A stretch of 64,000 nucleotides of DNA from Palsa-506 sp963836355 (GTDB lineage: Bacteria > Actinomycetota > Actinomycetes > Streptosporangiales > Streptosporangiaceae). Positions 51,635 through 61,298 of the stretch are shown here, piece by piece. The DNA lies in the NCBI GenBank assembly GCA_963836355.1, contig CAWIJO010000002.1, positions 186,001-250,000 on the forward strand, in the 5' to 3' direction. The stretch's first letter is position 1. The number at the start of each line of letters is the position of its first letter. The notes below the pieces were generated by a model that was not told where the DNA came from, did no database searches, and saw nothing but the letters and a program-made list of their open reading frames with translations. The translations under genes and the position numbers were made by a program.

Positions 51635-54484
51635 GTGGCCTCCGGAAGCCAGCGCTTCTCGATCATCAGCGACGGCCTGCCCACTCAGCTGCCGGATATC
51701 GACCCGGATGAGACCAGGGAGTGGATCGAGTCCTTCGACACGGTGGTCCGGACCCGCGGGCGGTCCCGCGGCCGGTACGTGATGCTCCGCCTGCTGGAGC
51801 GGGCCAGGGAGCTGCAGGTCGGCGTCCCCGGTCTGCGCAGCACCGACTACATCAACACGATCCCGCCGGAGCGTGAGCCGTGGTTCCCCGGCGACGAGTA
51901 TGTCGAGCGGCGGATCCGCGCCTACATCCGGTGGAACGCCGCCGTCATGGTGTCCCGGGCCAACCGTCCCGGCATGGGCGTGGGCGGGCACATCGCCACC
52001 TACGCCTCGGCGGCCAGCCTGTACGAGGTCGGCTTCAACCACTTCTTCCGCGGCAAGGAGCACGGCGAATCGGGCGACCAGGTGTTCTTCCAGGGTCATG
52101 CCGCGCCGGGCATCTACGCGCGCGCGTTCCTGGAGGGCAGGCTGACCGAACATCAGCTCAACGGCTTCCGCCAGGAACTGTCGCACCCGGGCGGCGGGCT
52201 TCCGTCGTACCCGCACCCCCGGCTGATGCCGGACTTCTGGGAGTTCCCGACCGTGTCGATGGGGCTCGGCGCGATCAATTCGGTGTACCAGGCCAGGTTC
52301 AACCGGTACCTGCTCGCCCGGGAGCTGAAGGACACCAGCCGGTCGCGGGTTTGGGCGTTCCTCGGCGACGGCGAGACGGACGAGCCGGAGGTGCTCGGCG
52401 CCATCGGGCTGGCGGCCCGCGAGGAACTGGACAACCTCACTTTCGTCATCAACTGCAACCTGCAGCGGCTGGACGGCCCGGTCCGCGGCAACGGGAAGAT
52501 CATCCAGGAGCTTGAGGCGTCGTTCCGAGGCGCGGGCTGGAACGTCATCAAGGTGATCTGGGGCCGGGACTGGGATCCGCTCCTCGCCCGCGACGTCGAC
52601 GGCGTGCTGGTGAACAAGATGAACACCACCCCGGACGGGCAGTTCCAGACCTACGGCGTCGAGGCGGGCGGCTACATCAGGGAAAGCTTCTTCGGCGGTG
52701 ACCCGCGGCTGCGCGCCATGGTCGAGCACCTGTCGGACGACGACCTGCGCAACCTGTCCCGCGGCGGGCATGACTACCGCAAGGTCTACGCCGCGTTCAA
52801 GGCGGCGACGGAGCACGTCGGCCAGCCGACCGTGATCCTGGCGCACACCATCAAGGGCTGGACGCTCGGCCCCGATTTCGAGGCGCGCAACGCGACGCAC
52901 CAGATGAAGAAGCTGACGGTTGCCGAGCTCAAGGAGTTCCGCGACCGGCTTTACCTGGACATCCCAGACTCGGCACTCGAGGCCGAGCTGCCGCCCTACT
53001 ACCACCCCGGCGCGAACTCCGACGAGATCCAGTACATGAAGGAGCGCCGCCAGGCCCTGGGCGGCTACCTGCCGCGCCGGGTCGTCCGGGCCAGGCCGCT
53101 CGCGCTGCCGCCCGATGCTGCCTACGACGAGCTGCGGAAGGGATCCGGCAAGCAGGCGGTCGCCACCACGATGGCGTTCGTCCGGGCGCTGAAGGACCTG
53201 ATGCGGCACTCCGGCATCAAAGACCGGTTCGTCCCGGTCATCCCGGACGAGGCGCGCACCTTCGGCATGGACTCGCTGTTCCCGACGGCGAAGATCTACT
53301 CGCCGCACGGCCAGGGCTACGAGGCGGTCGACCGCAATCTGCTGCTGTCCTACAAGGAGTCGCAGAAGGGCCAGATCCTGCACGAGGGCATCAGCGAGGC
53401 CGGCGCGATGGGCTCGATGGCTGCCGCCGGCACCGCGTACGCCACGCACGGCACGCACATGATCCCGGTCTACATCTTCTACTCGATGTTCGGCTTCCAG
53501 CGGACCGGCGACCAGATGTGGGCGCTCGGCGACCAGCTTGGCCGCGGCTTCCTGCTCGGCGCGACGGCCGGCCGGACCACGCTCACCGGCGAGGGGCTGC
53601 AGCACAACGACGGCCACTCGGTGCTGCTTGCCTCGGTCAGCCCTGCCTGCGTCGCCTACGACGCGGCGTGGGCGTACGAGCTGGCCTACATCATGCGCGA
53701 CGCGCTGCGCCGGATGTACGGTTCCTGCGCCGAGCACCCGGACGGCGAGAACATCTTCTACTACCTGACCGTCTACAACGAGCCCTACGTCCAGCCGCCA
53801 GCGCCGGCCGACTTCCCCGGCGGCCAGGAAGCCCTGGAAGAGGGCATCCTGCGCGGCCTGTACCGGTACGCGGCGGCACCGGACGCGGACGGCAACCAGG
53901 CCGACCGGCCGCGGGCCAAGATCCTCGCGTCCGGCGTGGCGCTGCGCTGGGCGCTGCAGGCGCAGCGGCTGCTCGCCGAGGACTGGGGCGTCGCCGCCGG
54001 AGCATGGTCGGCGACCTCCTGGACAGAGCTGCGCCGGGACGCGCTCGACTGCGACAAGTGGAACCTGATGCACCCCGACGCCGAGCACCGGGTGCCCTAC
54101 CTAACCCGCGCGCTGGAAGGCCAGCCCGGGCCGGTCGTCGCGGTGAGCGACTGGATCCGCGCGGTGCCGGACCAGATCGCGCGCTGGGTCCCCGGCCCGT
54201 ACACCTCGCTGGGCACCGACGGCTGGGGATTCTCCGACACCAGGCCGGCCGCCCGCAGGTTCTTCCACGTCGACGCCGAGTCGATCACCCTGGCCGTGCT
54301 GAGCCAGCTGGCCAGCCAGGGCGAGGTCAAGCCGGAGGTGCTCAGCCAGGCGATCAGCAAGTACCGGCTGGACCTCGACGTCAGCGACGCCCTGCAAGAA
54401 ACGCCGGGCGGCCGCAGGATCCTCGCGCCGGGTGCCGCCGCGGCAGCCGGCCAGCCGCACGATGCGAATGCCCATGATTCTTAA
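51635..54484 (+). CDS. aceE: Pyruvate dehydrogenase E1 component, homodimeric type
   Basis: 949 residues from GTG 51635 (GGAAGG upstream); length fits the family. The N-terminus reads DGLPTQLPDIDPDETREWIE and RGRYVMLRLLERARELQVGV. The thiamine-diphosphate motif is FLGDGETDEPEVLGAIGLA followed by LTFVINCNLQRLDGPVRGNG. The second domain has SPHGQGYEAVDRNLLLSYKE and GAMGSMAAAGTAYATHGTHM, and GEGLQHNDGHSVLLASVSPA. It decarboxylates pyruvate and acetylates the E2 lipoyl groups, supplying acetyl-CoA. It sits just upstream of fatty-acid synthesis genes, the main acetyl-CoA users. Confidence 0.96.
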   Translation: MASGSQRFSIISDGLPTQLPDIDPDETREWIESFDTVVRTRGRSRGRYVMLRLLERARELQVGVPGLRSTDYINTIPPEREPWFPGDEYVERRIRAYIRWNAAVMVSRANRPGMGVGGHIATYASAASLYEVGFNHFFRGKEHGESGDQVFFQGHAAPGIYARAFLEGRLTEHQLNGFRQELSHPGGGLPSYPHPRLMPDFWEFPTVSMGLGAINSVYQARFNRYLLARELKDTSRSRVWAFLGDGETDEPEVLGAIGLAAREELDNLTFVINCNLQRLDGPVRGNGKIIQELEASFRGAGWNVIKVIWGRDWDPLLARDVDGVLVNKMNTTPDGQFQTYGVEAGGYIRESFFGGDPRLRAMVEHLSDDDLRNLSRGGHDYRKVYAAFKAATEHVGQPTVILAHTIKGWTLGPDFEARNATHQMKKLTVAELKEFRDRLYLDIPDSALEAELPPYYHPGANSDEIQYMKERRQALGGYLPRRVVRARPLALPPDAAYDELRKGSGKQAVATTMAFVRALKDLMRHSGIKDRFVPVIPDEARTFGMDSLFPTAKIYSPHGQGYEAVDRNLLLSYKESQKGQILHEGISEAGAMGSMAAAGTAYATHGTHMIPVYIFYSMFGFQRTGDQMWALGDQLGRGFLLGATAGRTTLTGEGLQHNDGHSVLLASVSPACVAYDAAWAYELAYIMRDALRRMYGSCAEHPDGENIFYYLTVYNEPYVQPPAPADFPGGQEALEEGILRGLYRYAAAPDADGNQADRPRAKILASGVALRWALQAQRLLAEDWGVAAGAWSATSWTELRRDALDCDKWNLMHPDAEHRVPYLTRALEGQPGPVVAVSDWIRAVPDQIARWVPGPYTSLGTDGWGFSDTRPAARRFFHVDAESITLAVLSQLASQGEVKPEVLSQAISKYRLDLDVSDALQETPGGRRILAPGAAAAAGQPHDANAHDS

Positions 54485-54592
54485 CGGAGTAGATCGCGGC
54501 TAGTGCCGTGGCCGGCTCCGCCTGCTGCCCGGCGGCCCGGCGGCCCGAAAAGCATTTCGCCACCGCGTAAGCCAGCCGAAATACTGGACCGC

Positions 54593-57264
54593 ATGAACCG
54601 GCCGACCAGCAGCGACGAGATCCGCCAGACCTTCCTCGAGTTCTTCACCGGGCGGCAGCACCTGCAGATCGGCGCTGCCTCCGTCATCCCGGTGAATGAC
54701 CCGACACTGCTGTTCGTCAACGCCGGCATGGCCCCGCTCAAGGCCTACTTCCTCGGCGAGGCGCTGCCGCCAGCCGCCGACCTGTGCAACATCCAGCCGT
54801 GCGTGCGGACCATCGACATCGCCGATGTCGGCGACCGGCACCACCTGACGTTCTTCGAGATGCTGGGCAGCTGGTCGATCGGGCACTATTTCAAGGAACG
54901 CGCGGTCGGGCTGGCGTTCGAGCTGCTCACCGACGGCTTCGGGTTCACCGCCGACGAGCTGTACGTCACCGTCTATCAGGGCAGCGAGCAACTTGGCATC
55001 CCCCCGGACGACATCTCCGCCGCAGCCTGGCGGCAGGCCGGGATGCCCGCCGATCACATCGTCTACCTGGGCGACGAGGACAACTTCTGGTCCGCGGGCG
55101 ACACCGGGCCGTGCGGCCCGTGCACCGAGGTCTTCTACGACACCGGCGCGGAGCACGGCCCGCAGTACCGGCCAGGGGGCGAGTTCGACAGTGTCGGCCG
55201 GTACATCGAGATCTGGAACGCCGGCGTCTTCATGGAGTTCAACAGGCTCCCTGGCGGTGCCCTTGAGCCGCTGCGGTTCAGCAGCGTCGACACCGGTTCC
55301 GGGCTGGAACGGATGGCCATGGTGCTGCAAGGCCGCGACTCCGTCTACGAGACTGACCTATTCGCCCCGATCGTGGCGGCGGCGCAGTCGGCCCTCGCCG
55401 GCACCAGCGCCAGCCAGCGCGACATCAGGCTCGTCGCCGACCATGTCCGGGCCTCGGCCTTCATCCTCGGCGAGGGCGTCGCCCCGTCGAACGAGGGCCG
55501 GGGCTACATCCCGCGGCGGCTGCTGCGGACCGCGATCGCCACCGCGACCCAGGCAGGCGCCGGATCCTTCGACCTCGGCCAGGTGGCCGGCGCCGCCATC
55601 GACCAGCTGGCCGGCAGCTATCCCCGGCTCGGGGACGGCCGTGACCGCATACTCGGGCTGCTCGACCGCGAGCAGCGCGATTTCGGCCGGGTAGTGCGCC
55701 ACGGCCTCGACCGGCTCGCCGACCTGGCCGCCACGCCCGGCTTCGAGATCAGCGGCGAGGACGTGTTCGCGCTCTATGCCACGCACGGAATGCCGGTAGA
55801 CCTGATCCGCGATTTCGCCGCCAGCCGCGGCGGGTCGCTGGACGAGCGGCGGTTCGCCGAGCTGTTCACCGAGCACCGCGAGCTTTCCCGCGCCCCGCGG
55901 GCCAGGTCGAGGGCCGGCCCTGGCCAGGGCGCCGCGAGCGCCGTCGACCCGGACCTGATCGCGGCGGCGGGCGGCCAGCCGACCCGGTTCCTCGGCCACG
56001 ACGAGCTCACCGCCCGCGCCAGGATCCTGGCGCTGGCCGGGCCGCACGGGCTGGCCAGCAAGCTGACCGCGGGCGAGCGCGGCCTGGCGATCTTCGACCA
56101 GACGCCCTGCTACGCCGAAGGCGGCGGGCAGGTCGGCGACACCGGCCGGCTCACCGCGCCGGGCGGCGCCGCGGACGTGCTAGACACGCAGAACTCCGAC
56201 GGCCGGTACGTGCACGCCATCGAGGTCACCAGCGGCGTGCTGCAGCCGGGCGACACGGTCGAGCTGGCCGTGCACGCGGCCCGGCGCCGGGCGATCATGC
56301 GGAACCACTCGGCGACCCACCTGCTGCACGCGGCCTTGCGGCAGGTACTCGGCGAACATGTCCGGCAGGCCGGGTCGCTGGTAGCCCCGGACCGGCTGCG
56401 GTTCGACTTCCAGCACCCGGGCGCCCTGTCCGAAGACGCGGCTGACGAGGTCGAGCGGCTGGTCAACGCCGAGGTGCTGGCCAACATCGAACGCCGCACC
56501 GAGGTGAAGCCGTTCCGGGACGCCGTCGGCGGCGGCGCCATCGCGTTCTTCGGCGACAAGTACGGCGACGACGTCCGGGTGGTCTCGTTCGGCGACTTCT
56601 CCGCCGAGCTGTGCGGTGGCACACACGTGCACGGCACGGCCGAGGTAGGCCTGTTCCGGATCGTGAGCGAGAGCAGCATCGGCTCGGGCGTCCGCCGGAT
56701 CGAGGCGGTGACCGGCGAGGCCGCGGTGGCGTACACGCTGGAGCGCGACCGGCTGCTCCGCGGGATCGCCGCCCGGCTGCGGGTCTCGGTGGATCAGCTG
56801 CCGCAGCGAGTCGACGCGCTGACCACGCGGAACGGCAGGGCCAGCCGCGGCACGGTCACCGCGGCGTCGCTGGCGGGCGAGGTTGGCACGGCGCCATCCG
56901 GCCAGCGCTATGTGATAGCTGCGGACCCTGGCATCGGGCCGGCCTGGCCGCCGAGGCGCGCAGGCTCAGCCGCGAGCTCGACGCGGTCGCCGTGCTGCTG
57001 CTGCCGGACGCCGCCGAAGGCTCCCTGCGGGTAGGCGTCAGCGTTCCCGCGGGCACGGCAGGCGCTGGCGACACTGCAAGCACGGGCGGTCAGCCCGACG
57101 CCAGGACCGTGCTGCAGCAGGTGCTGGCGGTAACCGGCGGGCACGGCGGCGGTAGCGGGGCGTTCGCCCAGGGCGGCGGCGCGGAACTCGGTGACCTGGC
57201 GACGGTCACCGCGCGGATCCGGGCTGCGCTCGGCCTCGGCGGCGAGCCGGACCGCGCGGGCTAG
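54593..57264 (+). pseudogene. Alanyl-tRNA synthetase-like protein, frameshift near 3' end
   Basis: About 890 codons from ATG 54593. AlaRS core motifs are present: DPTLLFVNAGMAPLKAYFLG, HHLTFFEMLGSWSIGHYFKE, DTGPCGPCTEVFYD, SVDTGSGLERMAMVLQG. The editing domain has NHSATHLLHAALRQVLGEHV and FSAELCGGTHVHGTAEVGL with HxxxH and CxxxH zinc ligands. Near 56930-56945 the frame shifts: AADP continues in the next frame as GLAAEARRLSRELDAVAVLL to the DHHA1-like end at 57264. Motif details (NIQPCVRTIDIADVGDRHH in place of the usual sequence) mark a divergent AlaRS paralogue, not the standard housekeeping type. Location between aceE and the fatty-acid operon is unusual. Confidence 0.65.
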
Positions 57265-57309
57265 GCGGGCGGCGCGGCCGACGGTCCGCCGACATGGCAG
57301 GCTGGCAGC

Positions 57310-58527
57310 GTGACAGGCGCATCGGAGCCGGCCGCCGCCGATGGCATCCAGCCGGCCGGACCACGCGCCCGCAGGCATGTCAGCGCCGAGACGATACGAA
57401 GTCTCGAGGCGTCGATGAGCTCCCTGGGCACGGCGGCGATGACGTCGATGGACCGGCGGCTGCCGTGGTTCCGCCGGATGTCGGCGGAAAACCGGTCCTG
57501 GCTCGGCCTGGTCGCCCAGGCGGGGGTAGCGGCGTTCGTCGACTGGATCAAGCACCCGGAGCGCGGCAGGCCTGCGGTGGCCGGGGAGGTGTTCGGCACC
57601 GCGCCCCGAGAGCTGGCCAGGGCGGTCAGCCTGCAGCAAGCCGTGGAGATGGTGCGCGTCATCATCGATGTCGTCGAGTCGCAGGTGGACGAGCTCGCGG
57701 CGCCGGGCGGCGAGGCAGAGCTGCGCGAGGCCGTGCTCCGCTACACCCGGGAGATCGCCTTCGCCGCCGCCCAGGTGTATGCCCGCACGGCGGAGGCCCG
57801 CGGCGCCTGGGACGCCCGGCTGGAGGCGCTCGTCGTGGACTCGCTGGTCCGCGGCGAGGTGGACGAGGGCCTGCAATCATGGGCATCCGCGCTGAACTGG
57901 TCGTCGGCCCCAGTCTCGGTGATCGCCGGCAATGCCGACGGCAGCGAGCCGGAGGGCCTGATCGACGAGCTCCGCATCATCGCCAGGCGCTCCCGGCTCG
58001 ACCTGCTGGCCGGCGTGCACGGCCACCGGCTGGTCGTGGTGCTCGGCGGCACGGCGGAGCCGCTGAAGGCGGCCAGCCATCTGGCCGGCCGGTTCGGGTC
58101 CGGCCCGGTCGTGGTCGGCCCGCCGGTGGCCGACCTGCAGTCGGCCGTAGTGTCGGCCGGCGCGGCGCTGGCCGGCCTGCGGGCCGCGCCGGCCTGGCCC
58201 GAGGCACCGCGCCCGGTAGAGGCGATCGACCTGCTGCCCGAGCGTGCGCTGGACGGAGACGAGTCGGCGCGCAAGGAGCTGATCGAGGACGTCTACCTTC
58301 CGCTGCTGGACGGCGGCCCGGCCCTGCTCGACACCGTGACCACCTACCTGGAGCAGGGCAGCTCGCTTGAGGCCACGGCGAGGCTGCTCTTCGTCCACCC
58401 GAATACAGTCCGGTACCGGCTGCGCCGGGTGACGGAACTGACCGGCCTCACGCCTAGCGACGGCCGCGGGGCTTTCGCCATCTGGCTTGCTGTGGTTCTC
58501 GGCCGCCTCGCGCACAAGGACACTTGA
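57310..58527 (+). CDS. fasR: PucR/CdaR-family activator of the fatty-acid operon (FasR-like)
   Basis: 405 residues from GTG 57310. A helical N-terminal region and a GGDEF-like middle precede the C-terminal PucR HTH: LLDTVTTYLEQGSSLEATAR, LLFVHPNTVRYRLRRVTELT and GAFAIWLAVVLGRLAHKDT. The gene lies immediately before fabD. In Streptomyces the PucR-type regulator in this position, FasR, activates fabD-fabH-acpP-fabF, so the same role is inferred from family and position. 85 bases separate it from fabD, where an operator is expected. Confidence 0.85.
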   Translation: MTGASEPAAADGIQPAGPRARRHVSAETIRSLEASMSSLGTAAMTSMDRRLPWFRRMSAENRSWLGLVAQAGVAAFVDWIKHPERGRPAVAGEVFGTAPRELARAVSLQQAVEMVRVIIDVVESQVDELAAPGGEAELREAVLRYTREIAFAAAQVYARTAEARGAWDARLEALVVDSLVRGEVDEGLQSWASALNWSSAPVSVIAGNADGSEPEGLIDELRIIARRSRLDLLAGVHGHRLVVVLGGTAEPLKAASHLAGRFGSGPVVVGPPVADLQSAVVSAGAALAGLRAAPAWPEAPRPVEAIDLLPERALDGDESARKELIEDVYLPLLDGGPALLDTVTTYLEQGSSLEATARLLFVHPNTVRYRLRRVTELTGLTPSDGRGAFAIWLAVVLGRLAHKDT

Positions 58528-58612
58528 TTGTAGGCTTCCTACAGATTCTCAGGGCATAACTTCGTATGCTTCGGCATTCGTATGGCGAAGTTCTACAGTG
58601 CAGGCTTAAGGG

Positions 58613-59797
58613 ATGCTGTTGATCGCTGCTCCCGGTCAGGGCGCGCAGGCCCCCGGCTTCCTGTCCGCGTGGCTTGAGCTGCCCGGCTTTGCCGACCGCC
58701 TGGAAGCCTGGTCGGACCTGGCGGGCTGCGATCTCGTCCGGTGCGGGAGCACGGCCAGCGCGGACGAGATCCGGGATACGGCGGTCGCCCAGCCGCTGCT
58801 CGTCGCCGCCGCCATCGCCACGGCCGACGAGCTGCTCGGCGGCCTCAGCCAGGCGGGCAGGCTGGCCGGCGCCGCGGCCGGCCACAGCGTGGGCGAGCTT
58901 GCCGCTGGCGCCATCGCCGGGGTGATCGCCCCGGATGACGCGCTGCGGCTGGTCCGGGCCCGCGGCCAGGCCATGGCCCGCGCGGCCGCGGCGGAGCCGA
59001 CCGGCATGACCGCGGTACTCGGCGGCGACGAGGCTGCCGTCCTCGCCGCCATCGAAAAGCACGGACTGACCCCGGCTAACGTCAACGGCGCCGGGCAGGT
59101 TGTCGCCGCCGGGACCATGGCCGAGCTCGCCGCGTTCGCGGCCGGCCCGCCCGCCCGCGCAAGGCTCATCCCGCTGTCAGTGGCCGGCGCCTTCCACACC
59201 CGCCACATGGCGCCCGCGGTCGGCGCCCTGCGCGCGGCCGCCGAGCAGATCAAGATCAGCGATCCTGAGCTCGCCCTGCTGTCCAACCGGGACGGCGCCG
59301 TGGTACGCAGCGGCGCGGACTGGATGGAGCGGATCGTCACCCAGGTCAGCGCACCGGTCCGCTGGGACAAGTGCATGCAGTCGATGACCAGCCTCGGCGT
59401 CAGCGCGATGATCGAGCTGCCGCCGGCCGGCCCGCTGACCGGCCTGGCCAGGCGCGCGCTGCCCGGTGTGCAGCTCATCGCCCTGAAGACCCCGGACAAT
59501 TTGCAGGCTGCCCGCGACCTGATCGCCGAGCACGGCCAGGCCGATGCGGATAGCGACGCGCCGGAATGGCGGCTGCTTGTCGCCCCGCTGGCCGGAGTCT
59601 TCCGGGCCAGCTCGGCCGGGACGCCCGGCATCGCGGTCACCAGCGGGGACGAGCTCGGCCGCGTTGACATGCGCGGCGACAGCCACCTGGTCACCCCGAG
59701 CTTCCCGGCGACGATCATCGAGTGGCTGGTCGAGGACGGCGACCCGGTCAGCGCCGGCCAGCCGCTGGTGCGGCTGCAGCCCGCAGAAAGCGCGTGA
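58613..59797 (+). CDS. fabD: Malonyl-CoA:ACP transacylase with lipoyl-like C-terminal extension
   Basis: 394 residues; usual FabD is about 310. The core has APGQGAQAPGF, the nucleophile Ser92 in AGHSVGELAAGA, AFHTRHMAPA with catalytic His and ALLSNRDG. It moves malonyl from CoA to ACP for chain extension. From about residue 318 an extra region ends GRVDMRGDSHLVTPSFPATI, IEWLVEDGDPVSAGQPLVRL, the hairpin of a biotinyl/lipoyl domain, but the modified Lys of the M-K or D-K turn is missing. The extension may be a docking element. The stop overlaps fabH (GTGA). Confidence 0.92.
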   Translation: MLLIAAPGQGAQAPGFLSAWLELPGFADRLEAWSDLAGCDLVRCGSTASADEIRDTAVAQPLLVAAAIATADELLGGLSQAGRLAGAAAGHSVGELAAGAIAGVIAPDDALRLVRARGQAMARAAAAEPTGMTAVLGGDEAAVLAAIEKHGLTPANVNGAGQVVAAGTMAELAAFAAGPPARARLIPLSVAGAFHTRHMAPAVGALRAAAEQIKISDPELALLSNRDGAVVRSGADWMERIVTQVSAPVRWDKCMQSMTSLGVSAMIELPPAGPLTGLARRALPGVQLIALKTPDNLQAARDLIAEHGQADADSDAPEWRLLVAPLAGVFRASSAGTPGIAVTSGDELGRVDMRGDSHLVTPSFPATIIEWLVEDGDPVSAGQPLVRLQPAESA

Positions 59798-60822
59798 CCC
59801 CCGACACTCCGGCGGCGGATGCCGCCGGACTGGCTTCGAAAGGCAGGACCAGGATGCGACTCACCGAGGGCTCAGCGGGCGCGCGCATCCTGGCATTCGG
59901 CGGATACCAGCCAGCCAGGGTAGTCAGCAACGACGAGCTCGCGGCGACGATGGACACCAGCGACCAGTGGATCCGAAGCCGGGTTGGCATCGCCAGCCGG
60001 CGGATCGCCGGGCCGGACGAGACGGTGGCCGACATGGCGGCGGCAGCCGGCGGCAAGGCGCTCGCGGCCAGCGGCCTGTCCCCCGCCGACATCGACCTTG
60101 TGATCGTCGCGACCTGCACGACAGAGGTGCAGATCCCGAACACCGCCGCCACGGTGGCCCGGCGGCTCGGCATCGCCGCGCCCGGCGCCTACGACATGAA
60201 CGCGGCGTGCGCGGGCTTCTGCTATGCGCTGGCCAGCGCAAGTGACGCCGTGCGCACCGGCACGGCCACGCACGTCCTGGTCATCGGGGCCGAGAAACTG
60301 TCCCAGTGGATCGACTGGACCGACCGGTCAACCGCGATCATCTTCGCCGACGGGGCAGGCGCGGCCGTGGTCGGCCCGGTCGCCGACCCGGCGGACGAGC
60401 CGGGCATCGGGCCGGTGGTCTGGGGCAGCGCCGGCGACATGGCGGACAAGATCTACATCAAGGACCGGAACTCGTTCATCTTCCAGGAGGGCCAGGCCGT
60501 ATTCCGGTGGGCGACCACCGCGCTGCACCCGGTCGCCAGGCAGGCCTGCGAGGCGGCCGGCGTGGCGCCGGGCGACCTGGCCGCGTTCGTCCCGCATCAG
60601 GCGAACCTGCGGATCGTCGAGGCCATTGCCCGCAAGATCGGCGCCCCGCAGGCGATAGTGGCTGACGACATCGTGACCGCAGGCAATACGTCTTCCGCCT
60701 CGATCCCGCTCGCGCTTTCCCGGATGATCGAGCGCGGCGAGCTCGGCTCCGGGGCACCGGCCCTGCTGATCGGCTTCGGCGCTGGCATCTGCTACGCAGC
60801 ACAGGTGATCGTCCTGCCCTGA
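59794..60822 (+). CDS. fabH: Beta-ketoacyl-ACP synthase III
   Basis: 342 residues from GTG 59794, overlapping fabD by 4 bases; ATG 59854 with AGGCAGG upstream gives 322 residues and is equally possible. YDMNAACAGFCYALASAS holds the catalytic Cys (139 from GTG), FVPHQANLRIVEAIA the His and IVTAGNTSSASIPLALS the Asn. TSDQWIRSRVGIASRRIAG is the N-terminal signature. It condenses an acyl-CoA starter with malonyl-ACP and sets the branched or straight chain start. Confidence 0.95.
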   Translation: MTPDTPAADAAGLASKGRTRMRLTEGSAGARILAFGGYQPARVVSNDELAATMDTSDQWIRSRVGIASRRIAGPDETVADMAAAAGGKALAASGLSPADIDLVIVATCTTEVQIPNTAATVARRLGIAAPGAYDMNAACAGFCYALASASDAVRTGTATHVLVIGAEKLSQWIDWTDRSTAIIFADGAGAAVVGPVADPADEPGIGPVVWGSAGDMADKIYIKDRNSFIFQEGQAVFRWATTALHPVARQACEAAGVAPGDLAAFVPHQANLRIVEAIARKIGAPQAIVADDIVTAGNTSSASIPLALSRMIERGELGSGAPALLIGFGAGICYAAQVIVLP

Positions 60823-60966
60823 CCTGGCCAGCCGGGCCGCCGCGCCTGGGCTGACCGCTACCGACCGCCCGCTAGCCAGGCGCCCCCGGGCCGCCCGCCC
60901 AGGCGCGGAGCACCGAAGAAAAACCACCCCAAGAAAAACACCCGAAGTTAAGGAGACAGCAAGCAC

Positions 60967-61221
60967 ATGGCCATGACGGAGCAGGAAATCCTCACCGGCC
61001 TCGGCGAGATCATCGACGAGGTTGCCGGCGTCCCCGCCGACCAGGTCACCCCCGAGAAGACGTTCGTCGATGACCTGGACATCGACTCGCTGTCCATGGT
61101 CGAGATCGCGGTGGCGGCCCAGGACAAGTTCGGCGTCGAGATCCCGGACGACCAGCTGAAGGATCTCAAGACCGTCCAGGACGTCATCGACTATGTCGGG
61201 CGCGCTGGCGTATCCGCCTGA
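60967..61221 (+). CDS. acpP: Acyl carrier protein
   Basis: 84 residues from ATG 60967, with AAGGAGA upstream. The phosphopantetheine site is DDLDIDSLSMVEIAVAAQ, Ser41. The helices LTGLGEIIDEVAGVPADQVT and DDQLKDLKTVQDVIDYV complete the four-helix carrier fold. It carries growing chains for FabD, FabH and FabF encoded around it. 144 bases from fabH, the largest gap of the operon, possibly with its own promoter since ACP is needed in excess. Confidence 0.95.
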   Translation: MAMTEQEILTGLGEIIDEVAGVPADQVTPEKTFVDDLDIDSLSMVEIAVAAQDKFGVEIPDDQLKDLKTVQDVIDYVGRAGVSA

Positions 61222-61298
61222 CCGGGCCGCACCGCGGCGCGGCGCCGCCCCGCTGCCAGCACGGCGCCGCGTTACCCGACCTGAGGAGTGATGCCGCA

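Noticed and set aside
51575..54088. 837-codon leftward frame opposite aceE
   Set aside because: Antisense of a clear pyruvate dehydrogenase; sequence has no domain pattern.
59872..60273. Leftward frames inside the fab operon
   Set aside because: Shadows of FabH and neighbours.
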